Position numbers and translations under genes: made by a program. From Streptomyces olivochromogenes (lineage in GTDB: Bacteria > Actinomycetota > Actinomycetes > Streptomycetales > Streptomycetaceae), in assembly GCF_001514115.1 (NCBI RefSeq), contig NZ_KQ948475.1:62001-126000 (forward strand): DNA of 64,000 nt. The letters run 5' to 3'. Shown here piece after piece: positions 48,625 to 57,790 of the stretch; position 1 is the first letter of the stretch; the number at the start of each line of letters is the position of its first letter. The notes beneath the pieces were generated by a model. That model searched no databases, was not told where the DNA came from, and worked only from the letters and a program-made list of their open reading frames with translations.

Positions 48625-49682
48625 AGCAGGACTCCTCCGATGAGCGCGCTGCACAGGATCGCGACGACCGTCGTGGCCGTGGAGAAACGGACCGCGAAGG
48701 CCCGGCCGAAGGTGCCCGCCTGAAGGGCGATCAGTTTCAGGTCGACCATCGGCCCGACGACCATGAACGCCAGCCGGGCGACGGGCGAGAAGCCGGTGAG
48801 CGAGGCCGCGACGAACGCGTCGGCCTCGGAGCACACCGCGAGCAGGATGGCGAGCGCGGCCAGGAACAGCACCGAGAGCCAGGGAGAGCCGGAGAACGCG
48901 TCGAGCACGGTGCGCGGGACCGCCACGTTGAACGTCGCCGCCGCCATGGCCCCGAGGACCAGGAAGCCGCCCGCGTGCAGGAAGTCGTGCTGGAAGCCGC
49001 GCCGGAACTCCCGCAGGCGGCTCTGCTCGGGCTGGTGCCCGGTGTGCCGTACGGCAGGCTTGAGCCATGTGTCGCGGCCCAGGAAGAGCCACAGCCAGCC
49101 CATCACGGCGGCGGTGGCGAGCGAGGCGAGCAGCCGGGCCAGGACCATTTCGGGGTGGCCGGGGAAGGCGATGGCGGTGGCGGTCAGTACGACCGGGTTG
49201 ATGGCGGGCGCCGAGAGCAGGAACGCGAACGCGGCGGCCGGGGTGACACCCCGGCCGATCAGGCTGTTGGCCACCGGCACCGACGCGCATTCGCAGCCGG
49301 GCAGGACGACTCCGGCGACTCCGGCGACCGGGACGGCGAGCACGGGCCGCCGGGGCAGCAGCCGGGTGAACACCCGGGCCGGCACGAAGGCGTTGATCGC
49401 GCCGGACAGCGCCGTGCCGAGCAGCAGGAACGGCAGCGCCTGCACGGTGACGGCGAGAGCGACGGTCCGCCAGGCCTGCATGGCCGGCTGCTCCATCCAC
49501 CGGCTGAGGACGTAGAGCGCGGGCCCGGACAGCGCGCACGCTCCGAGCAGAAGGGGCCAGTGGCGGGGCCAGTCGCGCCGGGGACCTCCGGCGCTCGCCC
49601 TCGCCGAGGGGACCGCGACGGCCACGTCCGCCCCCGTGGACGGTTCGACCGCCCCCACGGCCCGTTCGTCTGTCTTCTGCAC
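48621..49682 (-). CDS. Permease of the DUF318/YraQ family
   Basis: A 353-residue polytopic protein with about eight membrane helices. PGCECASVPVANSLIGRG is the family signature, repeated in diverged form as CSEADAFVAASL. LLSAPAINPVVLTAT lines the predicted path. The family includes ArsP-like and metal-linked permeases. GTG start with GGAG about 8 nt upstream; the first 45 residues are cytoplasmic and poorly conserved. Translation is coupled to the TIGR03943 partner. Confidence 0.88.
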   Translation of the reverse strand: MQKTDERAVGAVEPSTGADVAVAVPSARASAGGPRRDWPRHWPLLLGACALSGPALYVLSRWMEQPAMQAWRTVALAVTVQALPFLLLGTALSGAINAFVPARVFTRLLPRRPVLAVPVAGVAGVVLPGCECASVPVANSLIGRGVTPAAAFAFLLSAPAINPVVLTATAIAFPGHPEMVLARLLASLATAAVMGWLWLFLGRDTWLKPAVRHTGHQPEQSRLREFRRGFQHDFLHAGGFLVLGAMAAATFNVAVPRTVLDAFSGSPWLSVLFLAALAILLAVCSEADAFVAASLTGFSPVARLAFMVVGPMVDLKLIALQAGTFGRAFAVRFSTATTVVAILCSALIGGVLL

Positions 49683-49872
49683 GCCAGCTCCGAGTCTCGG
49701 ATGATCGCACCGAACATAGCGGGCCCGGACCCCGCCGCTCACCACGACTTCACCACATCTCGGTCATGAGTCGGACCGCTGTGGCGACCGGCGACTGCGG
49801 CCGTCGGAACGCCCGCGCGTCCGGAGCCCTCTCAAGGGGTGGTGGGTGGGAGCCGCGCCGGGTCTCGGGCCG

Positions 49873-49898
49873 GGTTGTTATATTGCGCAACCATGCAA
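49873..49898 (+). promoter_or_regulatory. Shared LCP-gene motif, copy 1
   Basis: GGTTGT, 4 nt, TTGCGCAA, then C, 3 nt and GCAA. The same elements with identical spacing occur at 56755-56780 beside the second LCP gene. TTGCGCAA is a palindrome, and GGTTG/CAACC adds an outer dyad here. It is 65 nt before the LCP start and overlaps a TATATT that could be a -10. Confidence 0.65.
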
Positions 49899-49963
49899 GT
49901 GAGGCGCCCCCGCAACGCCTGACGTATGCCTGGACGGCCCGACCGTTTCGTGGGAGTGCGAAC

Positions 49964-51751
49964 ATGACTGACCCTGGGGACGCCCCCGCCGGCAACGCCA
50001 CACGCAGCCACGCACGCGGGGTGCCCCGGCAGCGCCACACCTCCGGTTCCGCGACCTCAGGTTCCGCGACCTCAGGTTCCGCGCCCTCCGGTTCCGCGAC
50101 CTCAGGATCCGCGACCTCTGGTTCTGCGCCCGCCCGTCCCGCGCCCTCCCGGACGGGATCCCGTGCGCGTCCCAAGGGCGGCGCGGGGCGCCGGGCCCGG
50201 CCCGTGGGCCGGGGCAGGCGGATCCTGCGGACGGCCGCGATATCGCTGTCGGTGCTGGTCCTGGCCACCGCGGGGGTGGGGTGGTGGTTCTACGAGCATC
50301 TGAACGGCAACCTGCACAGCGTTCCGTTGACCGACGGCTCGGGCGACAGCGCGGGCAAGGAGAAGGCCGACGCCTTCGGCAGGACCCCGATCAACCTCCT
50401 GGTGGTGGGCAGCGACGGCCGTACCAACGCGAGCGACTGCAAGCTCGGCGGCGGCTGTTCGCAGACCGGTGTGCAGTCCGGGTCCAACGCGGACGTGGAG
50501 ATGGTGATGCACATATCCGCCGACCGCTCCAACGCCACCGTGATGAGCATCCCGCGCGACACCGTGACCACCGTCCCCGCCTGCAAGGACACCGAGACCG
50601 GCGTCTCCACGAACGGCTACACCGGCATGGTCAACAGCGCCCTGCAGTACGGGCCGGCCTGTCAGGTGGCCACCGTCCACCGGCTCACCGGCATCCCCAT
50701 CGACCACTTCGTCAAGCTCGACTTCTCCGGCGTGGTGAAGATGTCCGACGCGGTGGGCGGGGTGTCGGCCTGCGTCGACAAGGACGTCTACGACACCTAC
50801 TCACACCTGAAACTCGCTCAGGGAACGCACACCCTCAAGGGCGTGGCGGCCCTGGAGTTCGTCCGCTCCCGGCACGGCTTCGGCGACGGCAGCGACCTGG
50901 GGCGCACCTACTCCCAGCACATCTTCCTCAGCTCGATGATCCGCAAGTTCAAGAGCGCCGGCACCCTCACCGACCCGACCGCCGTCTACCGCCTGGCCGA
51001 CGCCGCGACCAAGGCCCTCACCGTCGACACCGGCCTGGGCACCATCAGCAAGCTGATCGGGCTCGCCGCCGACGTGGACAAGGTCCCGGCGAAGCGCATC
51101 ACCTTCACCACCATGCAGACGGCGCCGGACCCGGGTGACAGCAACCGGCTCGTGCCCGCCGCCACGGCCCAGAGCCTGTTCGCCACCATCGCGAACGACC
51201 AGTCCCTGACCAACGCGTCGGGCAAGAAGACCGCCGCGGCCTCCGCGACAGCCAAGGCCCCGGCCGCCGCCTCCACGGTCCCCGCCGCGCAGATCGCGGT
51301 CACCGTGGAGAACGGCACCACCGTCACCGGTCGGGCCTCGGCCGTCGCCACCGCCCTGCTCGACAAGGGGTTCAGTTCCGGCACCACCACCGGCAACGCC
51401 GCCGGCACCACGTCCACGACCACCCTCGCCTACGGCAGCGGGCACAAGGCCGAGGCCCAGACCGCCGCCAAGGCCCTGGGCCTGCCGTCCTCCCACCTCA
51501 AGCAGAGCGCCGCCACCGGCACCGGCCTGACCCTGGTCATCGGCACCGACTGGACCAGCGGCACCGCCTACCCCGCCGCTGCCCCCGCCGACACCAAGAC
51601 CGCCACCGCCGACGCCCACGCCGAGACCGCCGACCAGTCCAAGACCTGCGCCAAGGTCAGCCCCTACAAGACCGTCAGTCTCGACGGCGTCGCCATGACC
51701 CCCACCCAGGCCTACCGCGCGGCCACCGGCACCAAGGACTCGGCACCGTGA
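49964..51751 (+). CDS. LytR-CpsA-Psr cell-wall glycopolymer ligase
   Basis: A 595-residue membrane protein. A cytoplasmic head with six SGSAT/SGSAP repeats and a basic stretch precedes the membrane segment (ISLSVLVLATAGVGWWFY). The LCP catalytic domain follows (about 140-400): NLLVVGSDGRTN, MSIPRDTVT with the conserved Arg-Asp, and LEFVRSRHGFGDGSDLGR. A C-terminal LytR_C domain (ITVTVENGTTVTGRASAVA-like) is at about 440-530. It attaches teichoic-acid-like or other polymers to peptidoglycan. An unusual Lys/Thr/Cys tail ends the protein. Confidence 0.94.
   Translation: MTDPGDAPAGNATRSHARGVPRQRHTSGSATSGSATSGSAPSGSATSGSATSGSAPARPAPSRTGSRARPKGGAGRRARPVGRGRRILRTAAISLSVLVLATAGVGWWFYEHLNGNLHSVPLTDGSGDSAGKEKADAFGRTPINLLVVGSDGRTNASDCKLGGGCSQTGVQSGSNADVEMVMHISADRSNATVMSIPRDTVTTVPACKDTETGVSTNGYTGMVNSALQYGPACQVATVHRLTGIPIDHFVKLDFSGVVKMSDAVGGVSACVDKDVYDTYSHLKLAQGTHTLKGVAALEFVRSRHGFGDGSDLGRTYSQHIFLSSMIRKFKSAGTLTDPTAVYRLADAATKALTVDTGLGTISKLIGLAADVDKVPAKRITFTTMQTAPDPGDSNRLVPAATAQSLFATIANDQSLTNASGKKTAAASATAKAPAAASTVPAAQIAVTVENGTTVTGRASAVATALLDKGFSSGTTTGNAAGTTSTTTLAYGSGHKAEAQTAAKALGLPSSHLKQSAATGTGLTLVIGTDWTSGTAYPAAAPADTKTATADAHAETADQSKTCAKVSPYKTVSLDGVAMTPTQAYRAATGTKDSAP
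50045..50134 (+). repeat. Six 15-bp in-frame repeats in LCP gene
   Basis: Units of GGTTCCGCGACCTCA and variants encode SGSAT or SGSAP six times in the cytoplasmic head. The unit sequence is nearly unchanged, which suggests recent expansion. Confidence 0.9.
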
Positions 51752-51854
51752 GCCGAAGCTGCCGGTTCGGCGGCGGCGCCCCGGGGACGGACGCCTAAAC
51801 TGGGTCGGCGCGGACGCGGGCACGGATGCCCGGGGCGGGACGGGAGAAAAGACT

Positions 51855-52217
51855 GTGACGGCATACGCCGGTGGCTTCGACGATCCGTCCGCCGAGGTGC
51901 TGGCGGACGCGGCCGCCGCGTTCGGACTGCTGGCCTCCTCGCCCCGGCTGCACATCATGTGGGCCCTCGCGCAGGGCGAGAGCGATGTGACCCACCTCGC
52001 GGAGCGTGTCGGCGGCGCCCTGCCCGCCGTCAGCCAGCACCTGTCGAAGCTGAAGCTCGCGGGCCTCGTCCGCTCCCGGCGCGAAGGCCGCCGACAGGTC
52101 TACTACGTCGACGATCCCGATGTCGTGACCGTGGTGCGCCTGATGGTCGGACAGCTGGCCGCACGGGCCGAGGAGGCATCGTCACCCGTACGCACGCTGC
52201 GCGGGATCGGTGGCTGA
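51855..52217 (+). CDS. ArsR/SmtB-family metal-type repressor
   Basis: A 120-residue winged-helix protein: RLHIMWALAQGESDVTHLAE and a recognition helix ALPAVSQHLSKLKLAGLV, then the wing RREGRRQVYYV. No Cys is present, so an As/Cd/Pb-type thiol site is excluded. Acidic and His residues near the C-terminal helix (DDPDVVTVV) could form an SmtB-type alpha5 site. It overlaps the P-type ATPase gene by 8 nt and most likely controls it in response to a divalent metal. Confidence 0.92.
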   Translation: MTAYAGGFDDPSAEVLADAAAAFGLLASSPRLHIMWALAQGESDVTHLAERVGGALPAVSQHLSKLKLAGLVRSRREGRRQVYYVDDPDVVTVVRLMVGQLAARAEEASSPVRTLRGIGG

Positions 52218-54927
52218 GACGTCCGCGACGGCGGGAGGGGGCGCAGAGCGCCCCGTCTCCGCGGACGGCCCGGCGGCGGAGAGACCCCGGGTCCTCCAAG
52301 GCACTTCGGGCAGGGAGGAACACGGCGAGCCGACCGCGCTCCAACTGCTCCGGCGGCTGGACAGTGGTCCGCGCGGGCTGACGCAGACGCAGGCCGACGA
52401 ACGCCTCGCCCGGTTCGGGGAGAACATCCCGCCCGCCCGGCGGCCCGTTCCCTGGTTCGGGCGGTTCCTGCGCAGTCTGCGGGATCCGTTCACCGCCGTA
52501 CTGCTCTGCCTCGGCCTGGTCTCGGCGCTCGTGGCCTCCTGGGGCACCGCGAGCGTGATCACCGTGCTGGTGGTGGTCAGTTGTGTGCTGAGGTCGTCCG
52601 GTGAGCATCGGGCCGACCGTTCGATGGCGGCGCTGCGCGACCTGGTCGCCAGTACCGCCACCGTGCTGCGCAGGACCGACGCGCACGCGGTACCCGCCGA
52701 CCATGACCTCCCGGTCGACCAGCTGGTGCCGGGGGACGTGATCCGGCTCGGTCCTGGCGACCTGGTCCCCGCCGACGTACGGCTGCTGCGGGCCGGTGGG
52801 CTGACCGTGTACCAGGCGGCGCTCACCGGGGAGTCGGCGCCGGTCGCCAAGTACCCGGTCGACGCGCCGGGCGCCACGGCGGGTGAGCTGTTCGAGCAGC
52901 CGCAGCTGTGCTTCCAGGGCAGCAGTGTCGCCTCCGGCAGCGGCACCGCCGTGGTCGTGGCGACCGGCGCGCACACGCGGTTCGCCGAGGGGCACCGGGA
53001 GCCGGGGCGGCGGGAGGCGAGCGCCTTCGACCGGTCCGTGCACGGCATCTCCTGGATCCTCATCCGGTTCATGCTGCTCACCCCGCCGCTGGTCCTGATG
53101 GCGGGCGCGGCCCTGCGCGGGCGGGGCCTGGAGACCCTGCCGTTCGCCGTCGCGGTGGCGGTCGGGATGACCCCGGAGATGCTGCCGGTCGTCATCACGA
53201 CCTGCCTGGCCCGCGGGGCGTCGCTGCTGGCCCGTACGCACGGAGTGATCGTGAAGCGGCTGCCCGCGCTCCACGACCTCGGCGCCATCGACGTGCTCTG
53301 CGTGGACAAGACCGGCACCCTCACCCAGGACCGGCCGGTCGTCGACCGCGCGCTGGACGCGGACGGAAAGGACGCGCCCGCGGTACTGCGCCGGGCGGCC
53401 GCCGCCGCCTGGTGGACGCTGCAACTCGCCGACCTGCCCGCACCCGACGCCCTCGACGAGGCGCTCCTGCACACGGCCGACGAGGACGACCTGATGGCGT
53501 ACGACGGGATCGCGGCACTGCCTTTCGATCCCGTACGCCGCCTCGCCACCGCCGTCGTACGCACCCCCGGCACCCTCGGCTCCCACACCCTCCTGGTCAA
53601 GGGCGCCGCCGAAGCCGTACTGGAGCGCTGTGCGCTGGATCCGCAGGAGCGCACACGGCTGCTCGCCCGCGCCCACCGGCTGACGGACGACGGGCTGCGC
53701 GTCCTGGCGGTCGCCTTCGCCGTACGCCCCGCCCGCCACCGCGATTACACCCCGGCCGACGAACGCGGCCTGACCTTCGAGGGGTTCGTCACGCTGCGGG
53801 ACGCGCTGGTGCCGAGCGCGGCCGACGCCCTGCGGGTGCTCGCCGACCGGGGCATCGCCGTACGGGTGCTGACCGGGGACCACCCGGGCACGGCCGCCCG
53901 CGCCTGCCGTGACCTGGGCCTCGACCCCGGGGAGGTACGCACCGCCGCGGACCTCGACGGTCTCACGGACACCGAGCTGGGCGAACTCGCCGACCGCACC
54001 ACCGTCTTCGCCCGCTGCACGCCCGAGCACAAGGCGCGTATCACCGTCGCACTGCGCGCACGCGGACACGCCACCGGCTACCTCGGCGACGGCGTCAACG
54101 ACCTGCCCGCGCTGCACGCCGCGGACGTCGGGATCTGCCCGCGCGACGCCACGGACCTGGCCCGGGAGAGCGCCGACGTGGTGCTGGCCGACAAGGACCT
54201 CACCGCGATCTCGCACGCGATCACGGCGGGCCGCTACTCCAGTGGCAACATCGGCACCTATCTGCGGGTCACCCTCTCCTCCAACCTCGGCAACGTGATC
54301 GCGATGCTCGCGGCGGGCATCCTGCTGCCCTTCCTGCCGATGCTGCCGACGCAGGTCCTCGTGCAGAACATGTGCTTCGACGCGGCCCAGCTCGCCTTCG
54401 CCTACGACCGCCCCGCGCCGGGCACCCTGAAGCGCCCCACCGTGCTGTGCTCGCGCGATCTGCTCGGCTTCATCACCGGCTTCGGCCTGCTGAACGCCGT
54501 CGCCGACCTCGCGACCTTCGGCGTCCTCGCGCTCGCCGTGCACGGGCCGGGGACGGCGAACGACGAGTCCGTGTTCCACTCCGGCTGGTTCACCGAGAAC
54601 CTGCTCACCCAGGCCCTGGTGATGCTCCTGCTGCGGCTCGGCCGCCGGGGCGTCGAGGGCCGGCGGAAGCCGGGTCCCGTCGGCTGGGGCGCGGCCGCCC
54701 TCACCGCCGCCGGCCTCGCGCTGCCGCTCTCCCCGCTCGGCCCGCCGCTGGGCATGACCGCGCTGCCCGCCCTCTACTACCTGCTGCTCGCCGCAGTCCT
54801 CGGCCTGTACGCGGTGGGGCTGGTGGCCACACGCTCACGCTACGAACGCCGTCGCTCCGAGTGCGACGGCGTGATCACGCAGAGTGATCGAGGGGCGCGC
54901 GGCGAGCGCATCCACGACGGAGGGTGA
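52210..54927 (+). CDS. mgtA: Mg2+-type P-type ATPase (MgtA-like)
   Basis: A 905-residue P-type ATPase. Residues 30-90 are the cation-ATPase N domain. ALTGESAPVAKYP marks the actuator, VGMTPEMLPVVITT the ion-site helix typical of MgtA, VLCVDKTGTLTQDRPV the phosphorylated Asp, and YLGDGVNDLPALHAADVGI the hinge; about ten membrane segments in total. It imports Mg2+ or a similar divalent ion using ATP. The GTG start lies inside the end of the ArsR gene. The last 30 residues, after LVATRSRYERRR, are not family-like and overlap a strong hairpin. Confidence 0.92.
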   Translation: MAETSATAGGGAERPVSADGPAAERPRVLQGTSGREEHGEPTALQLLRRLDSGPRGLTQTQADERLARFGENIPPARRPVPWFGRFLRSLRDPFTAVLLCLGLVSALVASWGTASVITVLVVVSCVLRSSGEHRADRSMAALRDLVASTATVLRRTDAHAVPADHDLPVDQLVPGDVIRLGPGDLVPADVRLLRAGGLTVYQAALTGESAPVAKYPVDAPGATAGELFEQPQLCFQGSSVASGSGTAVVVATGAHTRFAEGHREPGRREASAFDRSVHGISWILIRFMLLTPPLVLMAGAALRGRGLETLPFAVAVAVGMTPEMLPVVITTCLARGASLLARTHGVIVKRLPALHDLGAIDVLCVDKTGTLTQDRPVVDRALDADGKDAPAVLRRAAAAAWWTLQLADLPAPDALDEALLHTADEDDLMAYDGIAALPFDPVRRLATAVVRTPGTLGSHTLLVKGAAEAVLERCALDPQERTRLLARAHRLTDDGLRVLAVAFAVRPARHRDYTPADERGLTFEGFVTLRDALVPSAADALRVLADRGIAVRVLTGDHPGTAARACRDLGLDPGEVRTAADLDGLTDTELGELADRTTVFARCTPEHKARITVALRARGHATGYLGDGVNDLPALHAADVGICPRDATDLARESADVVLADKDLTAISHAITAGRYSSGNIGTYLRVTLSSNLGNVIAMLAAGILLPFLPMLPTQVLVQNMCFDAAQLAFAYDRPAPGTLKRPTVLCSRDLLGFITGFGLLNAVADLATFGVLALAVHGPGTANDESVFHSGWFTENLLTQALVMLLLRLGRRGVEGRRKPGPVGWGAAALTAAGLALPLSPLGPPLGMTALPALYYLLLAAVLGLYAVGLVATRSRYERRRSECDGVITQSDRGARGERIHDGG
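54846..54872 (+). terminator. Strong hairpin inside 3' end of mgtA
   Basis: ACGCCGTCGC (54846-54855) and GCGACGGCGT (54863-54872) pair perfectly across a 7-nt loop, within the last 27 codons of the ATPase gene. No T tract follows. It may act as a transcript end or stabiliser. Confidence 0.45.
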
Positions 54928-54999
54928 CGCGGGCTTACTCTTCCCTCCAGCGATTCGCCTCGGCGCACCGGTGAACGGGCGGAAGAGAGAAGGCGGGAC

Positions 55000-55221
55000 A
55001 TGGCCGCATCCTGGACGCGGTGGCGGTGGCTCACTCTGCTGGTCCTCGCCCTGGCCCTCTACGTCATCGTGCGGGCGGCCAACACCCCGCAGGCCACCCC
55101 CTCGCACGTCACCCCTTCGCACGTCCCCCCTCCGCGAGCCACTCCCTCACCCGCCACTTCTTCGTCCGCCACCACTCAGCCCGAGGCCACTGTGCCTCCG
55201 GCGGATGCGGTCTATCCGTAG
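55000..55221 (+). CDS. Small single-pass membrane protein
   Basis: A 73-residue protein. WRWLTLLVLALALYVIVRAA is a single membrane helix near the front, and the rest is an outer or inner tail rich in Thr, Pro, Ser and His with TPSHV repeats. AGGCGGG precedes the ATG by 5 nt. It follows mgtA by 72 nt and could be an accessory of it. The end overlaps the convergent LCP gene by 10 nt. Confidence 0.6.
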   Translation: MAASWTRWRWLTLLVLALALYVIVRAANTPQATPSHVTPSHVPPPRATPSPATSSSATTQPEATVPPADAVYP

Positions 55222-56726
55222 GACAGGTTGGAGCACACGTCGTCGTCGGCGGAGCGCGCGTCACGCGCCACCGAAGTGGGCAGGGCGGTGGGCGTGGACG
55301 CGGGTGAGGCCGGGGTGCTGCCCTTGGCGGCGTAGGTACGGCCCAGGACGACGTCGACGCCCGCGCCCGGCACGGAGTTCAGTTCGGCGCCGGGAAAGAG
55401 CCGGGCGACCGTCTGGGCCCGGGACCGCAGGCCCGCGCCGTACTCGATCACCGTGTCGGCGCGGTTCCGGTCGACCGCGTTCGCGGTACGGGTGACGGTG
55501 AAGCCGTGCTCGGTGAGGGCCGTCGCGGCGCGCGAGGCCAGGCCGCGCGTGGTGGTGCCGTTGTAGACGGCGACGTCGATACCGTCCCCCGAGACCTCCG
55601 CGGCGGTGCTGGGCGCGGTGGCGGTCTGCCCGGCCTGCTCGCCCTTCTTGCCCCCGGCGTCGGTGCCGTCGAGCGTGCGGTCGGCCTTGAGCGCGGCCCA
55701 CAGCTGATCGGCGTCCGGCTGGACGATCGCGACCCGCTCCCCCTGGTAACGCCAGGGGATGGTCGCGAACTTGGTGTCGTGGAGGTCGATGTTCTTCAGG
55801 GACATCGCGAACGAGATCAGCCGCTTCGCCGATCCCAGCCCCGGGTCGACGGTCAGCGACTTCGTCGCGGCGTCGGCGAGCGGCAGCAGTCCGGTGGGGG
55901 TGAGCCCGTCGCTCCTCACCTTCTTCACCAGGCTGGCGACGAAGGCCTGTTGGCGTTTGATGCGGCCGATGTCGGAGCCGTCGCCGATGCCGTGCCGGAT
56001 ACGGACGTAGTCCAGCGCCCGCTGCCCGGAGAGCTTCTGCTCACCCTTCTTGAAGAGCAGCCCGCCCCGGGTGGCGCGGTTGGGGTTGAGGTCCTTCTCG
56101 TACACGTCCTGCGGGAGGCACACCTTCACCCCGCCGACGACCCGCGTCAGTGCCGCGAAGCCCTTGAAGTCGATGACGACGGTGTGGTCGACGCGCAGGC
56201 CGGTCAGCTTCTCGACCGTGTTCTGGGTGCAGGCCGGGTTGCCCTTGGCCGTCTGCCCCACGGAGTACGCCTCGTTGAACATCGTGTTCGGCCGCGGCCT
56301 GGTCCACTTCCCGTCCGGGAGTTTGCACGGGGGGAGGGTGACCAGTGTGTCGCGGGGTATCGAGACGGCGACGGCGTGCCGGTGGTCGGCGTAGACGTGC
56401 AGCAGGAACGCGGTGTCGGAGCGGCCGATGTCGCCCTTGTCGCCGCCGCCCAGCGCGCTGTTTCCGTCCGTGCGCGTGTCCGAGCCGATGACGAGGACGT
56501 TCTCGCCCTTCGTCGAACCGGCCGGCCGGTCCTTGGAGAGACCGTCGGCGCCGAAGGTGTCGATGTTGCCGTTCAGCTTCAGATAGATCCAGCCGAGTCC
56601 GGCCGTGCCGAGCAGGAGCACGGACAGGGCCACGACGAGGGCGATCCGCAGAGGGCCCCGTCTGCGGCGTGGCGGCCGCGCCTGGTCGCTGGTCGTCACA
56701 TGTGTGCTCTCATCTGTCCGACTCAT
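55212..56726 (-). CDS. LytR-CpsA-Psr cell-wall glycopolymer ligase
   Basis: A 504-residue membrane protein. A basic head with PPRRRRGP and one membrane helix (IALVVALSVLLLGTAGLGW) are followed by the LCP domain (about 75-300: NVLVIGSDTRTDG, VSIPRDTLVTLPPC, LDYVRIRHGIGDGSDIGR). A LytR_C domain follows (VAVYNGTTTRGLASRAATAL). It differs from the LCP protein at 49964 in lacking the SGSAT repeats but shares domain order and a short Cys-containing end (DDDVCSNLSYG). The start is 29 nt from the shared motif. Confidence 0.94.
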   Translation of the reverse strand: MSRTDESTHVTTSDQARPPRRRRGPLRIALVVALSVLLLGTAGLGWIYLKLNGNIDTFGADGLSKDRPAGSTKGENVLVIGSDTRTDGNSALGGGDKGDIGRSDTAFLLHVYADHRHAVAVSIPRDTLVTLPPCKLPDGKWTRPRPNTMFNEAYSVGQTAKGNPACTQNTVEKLTGLRVDHTVVIDFKGFAALTRVVGGVKVCLPQDVYEKDLNPNRATRGGLLFKKGEQKLSGQRALDYVRIRHGIGDGSDIGRIKRQQAFVASLVKKVRSDGLTPTGLLPLADAATKSLTVDPGLGSAKRLISFAMSLKNIDLHDTKFATIPWRYQGERVAIVQPDADQLWAALKADRTLDGTDAGGKKGEQAGQTATAPSTAAEVSGDGIDVAVYNGTTTRGLASRAATALTEHGFTVTRTANAVDRNRADTVIEYGAGLRSRAQTVARLFPGAELNSVPGAGVDVVLGRTYAAKGSTPASPASTPTALPTSVARDARSADDDVCSNLSYG

Positions 56727-56754
56727 ACGTAGGGGACGTTCGGCCCGGCCCGAT

Positions 56755-56780
56755 GGTTGTAAAGTTGCGCAACGTAGCAA
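56755..56780. promoter_or_regulatory. Shared LCP-gene motif, copy 2, between LCP and tatA
   Basis: GGTTGT, 4 nt, TTGCGCAA, C, 3 nt, GCAA: same elements and same spacing as copy 1 at 49873-49898. It sits between divergent genes, 29 nt from the LCP start and 25 nt from the tatA start, so one factor could control both. Confidence 0.65.
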
Positions 56781-56804
56781 TAGTGAAGGGAAGAGGTGGG
56801 TGGG

Positions 56805-57071
56805 ATGCTCCGCAACGGACTGGAACCCTGGCACCTGCTGATCGTGGCGATCGTGATCATCGTGTTGTTCGGCTCGAAGAAGCTGCCCGACACCGCCCGC
56901 GCGCTGGGCAAGTCGATGCGCATCCTCAAGAGCGAGGCCGGCGCCATGAAGCACGACGGCACCGCGCCTTCCACCGCGCCCTCCACCGTGCCCTCCGCCG
57001 CGCCCCGGTCCGAGAGCGCGCCCGAGGCCACGTCGGTCCGCCCGGTCGACGAGGGCACCGCGACCCGCTGA
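56805..57071 (+). CDS. tatA: TatA-like Tat translocase component
   Basis: An 88-residue protein: short outer end MLRNGLEPW, one membrane helix (HLLIVAIVIIVLFGSKKLPD) with the FGSKKLPD hinge diagnostic of TatA/E, an amphipathic helix (ARALGKSMRILKSEA) and a Thr/Ser/Pro/Ala tail. It would form part of the pore for folded, twin-arginine proteins. As a single-gene locus away from tatC it is a second TatA-type copy; a general tatA is expected elsewhere in the genome. Confidence 0.93.
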   Translation: MLRNGLEPWHLLIVAIVIIVLFGSKKLPDTARALGKSMRILKSEAGAMKHDGTAPSTAPSTVPSAAPRSESAPEATSVRPVDEGTATR

Positions 57072-57130
57072 GCGTTCTCAACAGGCCTGCCCTCTCCGGC
57101 CTGGTTGGCTCCGGTCCGCACCCGGGGTGG

Positions 57131-57613
57131 CTACGAGGCGGACTCGGCGGTCCATGTCTCGGCGGTCCACGTGATGTGCGGGGGTTCGACCCGCGCGCAC
57201 AGGGGGTTGCCGTGAGCGTCGGTCAGGCCGAGGCGTCCGACCAGCAGGCCCTCACGCGCGGCGGCGGCGAGCACCTCGGCGGGGACGACGTCGAGCATGA
57301 GCTTGGCGCGCCGGAACATGCTGAAGACGCCCGACTCGTCGACCGTGCCCCATGACAGGTAGATGAACCGGCGGCCCAGACGGTCCTGCACGTAGGGCCC
57401 TTTGACGTCCGTGCCGGTCGGCGAGGCGAGCGCGGTGCACTCCAGGGTCCAGGTCGCGGACGCGGCGTCGCCGGGCTGTGGTTCGAGGAGTTCGGCCGGG
57501 CGGTCCCGGCGTTGTACGGCCACGTGGATGTTGTCGTACGTCGGCGCACCGCTGCCGGCGGGGGCCGGACAGGTGCGGCCGGGCAGGTCGACGGCGTCGA
57601 TACGGATGCGCAT
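57131..57613 (-). CDS. DUF5990-like protein
   Basis: A 160-residue protein beginning MRIRIDAVDLPGRTC, with NIHVAVQRRDRPAELLEP and GPYVQDRLGRRFIYLSWG. The layout matches the actinobacterial DUF5990 family as I recall it; the function is unknown. It ends with a short direct repeat (TWTAETWTAES). An alternative start is a Met 5 codons upstream. Confidence 0.7.
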   Translation of the reverse strand: MRIRIDAVDLPGRTCPAPAGSGAPTYDNIHVAVQRRDRPAELLEPQPGDAASATWTLECTALASPTGTDVKGPYVQDRLGRRFIYLSWGTVDESGVFSMFRRAKLMLDVVPAEVLAAAAREGLLVGRLGLTDAHGNPLCARVEPPHITWTAETWTAESAS

Positions 57614-57726
57614 GCCGACCATCATCCCGTCATTCCGGCGACGTTCTCCACGAGCTGCCATGCGACAAAGCGGACGATACGATGAAAAACGGCGCGCAGG
57701 CACCCCGCTGACCGCGAATCGACGTA

Positions 57727-57749
57727 CCCCCAGGTCCTCGACCTGGGGG
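57727..57749. terminator. Perfect 10-bp terminator hairpin after chitinase gene
   Basis: CCCCCAGGTC (57727-57736) and GACCTGGGGG (57740-57749) with a 3-nt loop lie 41 nt past the chitinase stop. TTT follows on the plus strand. It is likely the chitinase terminator, as many Streptomyces terminators lack a long T tract. Confidence 0.75.
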
Positions 57750-57790
57750 TTTCGCGCGGGACGAGACGCCGTGGAGGACGGGACGGGCCT

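Noticed and set aside
49700..49960. Zur box before the permease/TIGR03943 pair
   Set aside because: I looked for the TGAAAATGATTTTCA-like dyad and saw none that was convincing.
57640..57760. tRNA-like structure near the CCCCCAGGTC hairpin
   Set aside because: Only one strong stem exists; D and T arms and a 3' acceptor pairing cannot be formed. It fits a terminator better.
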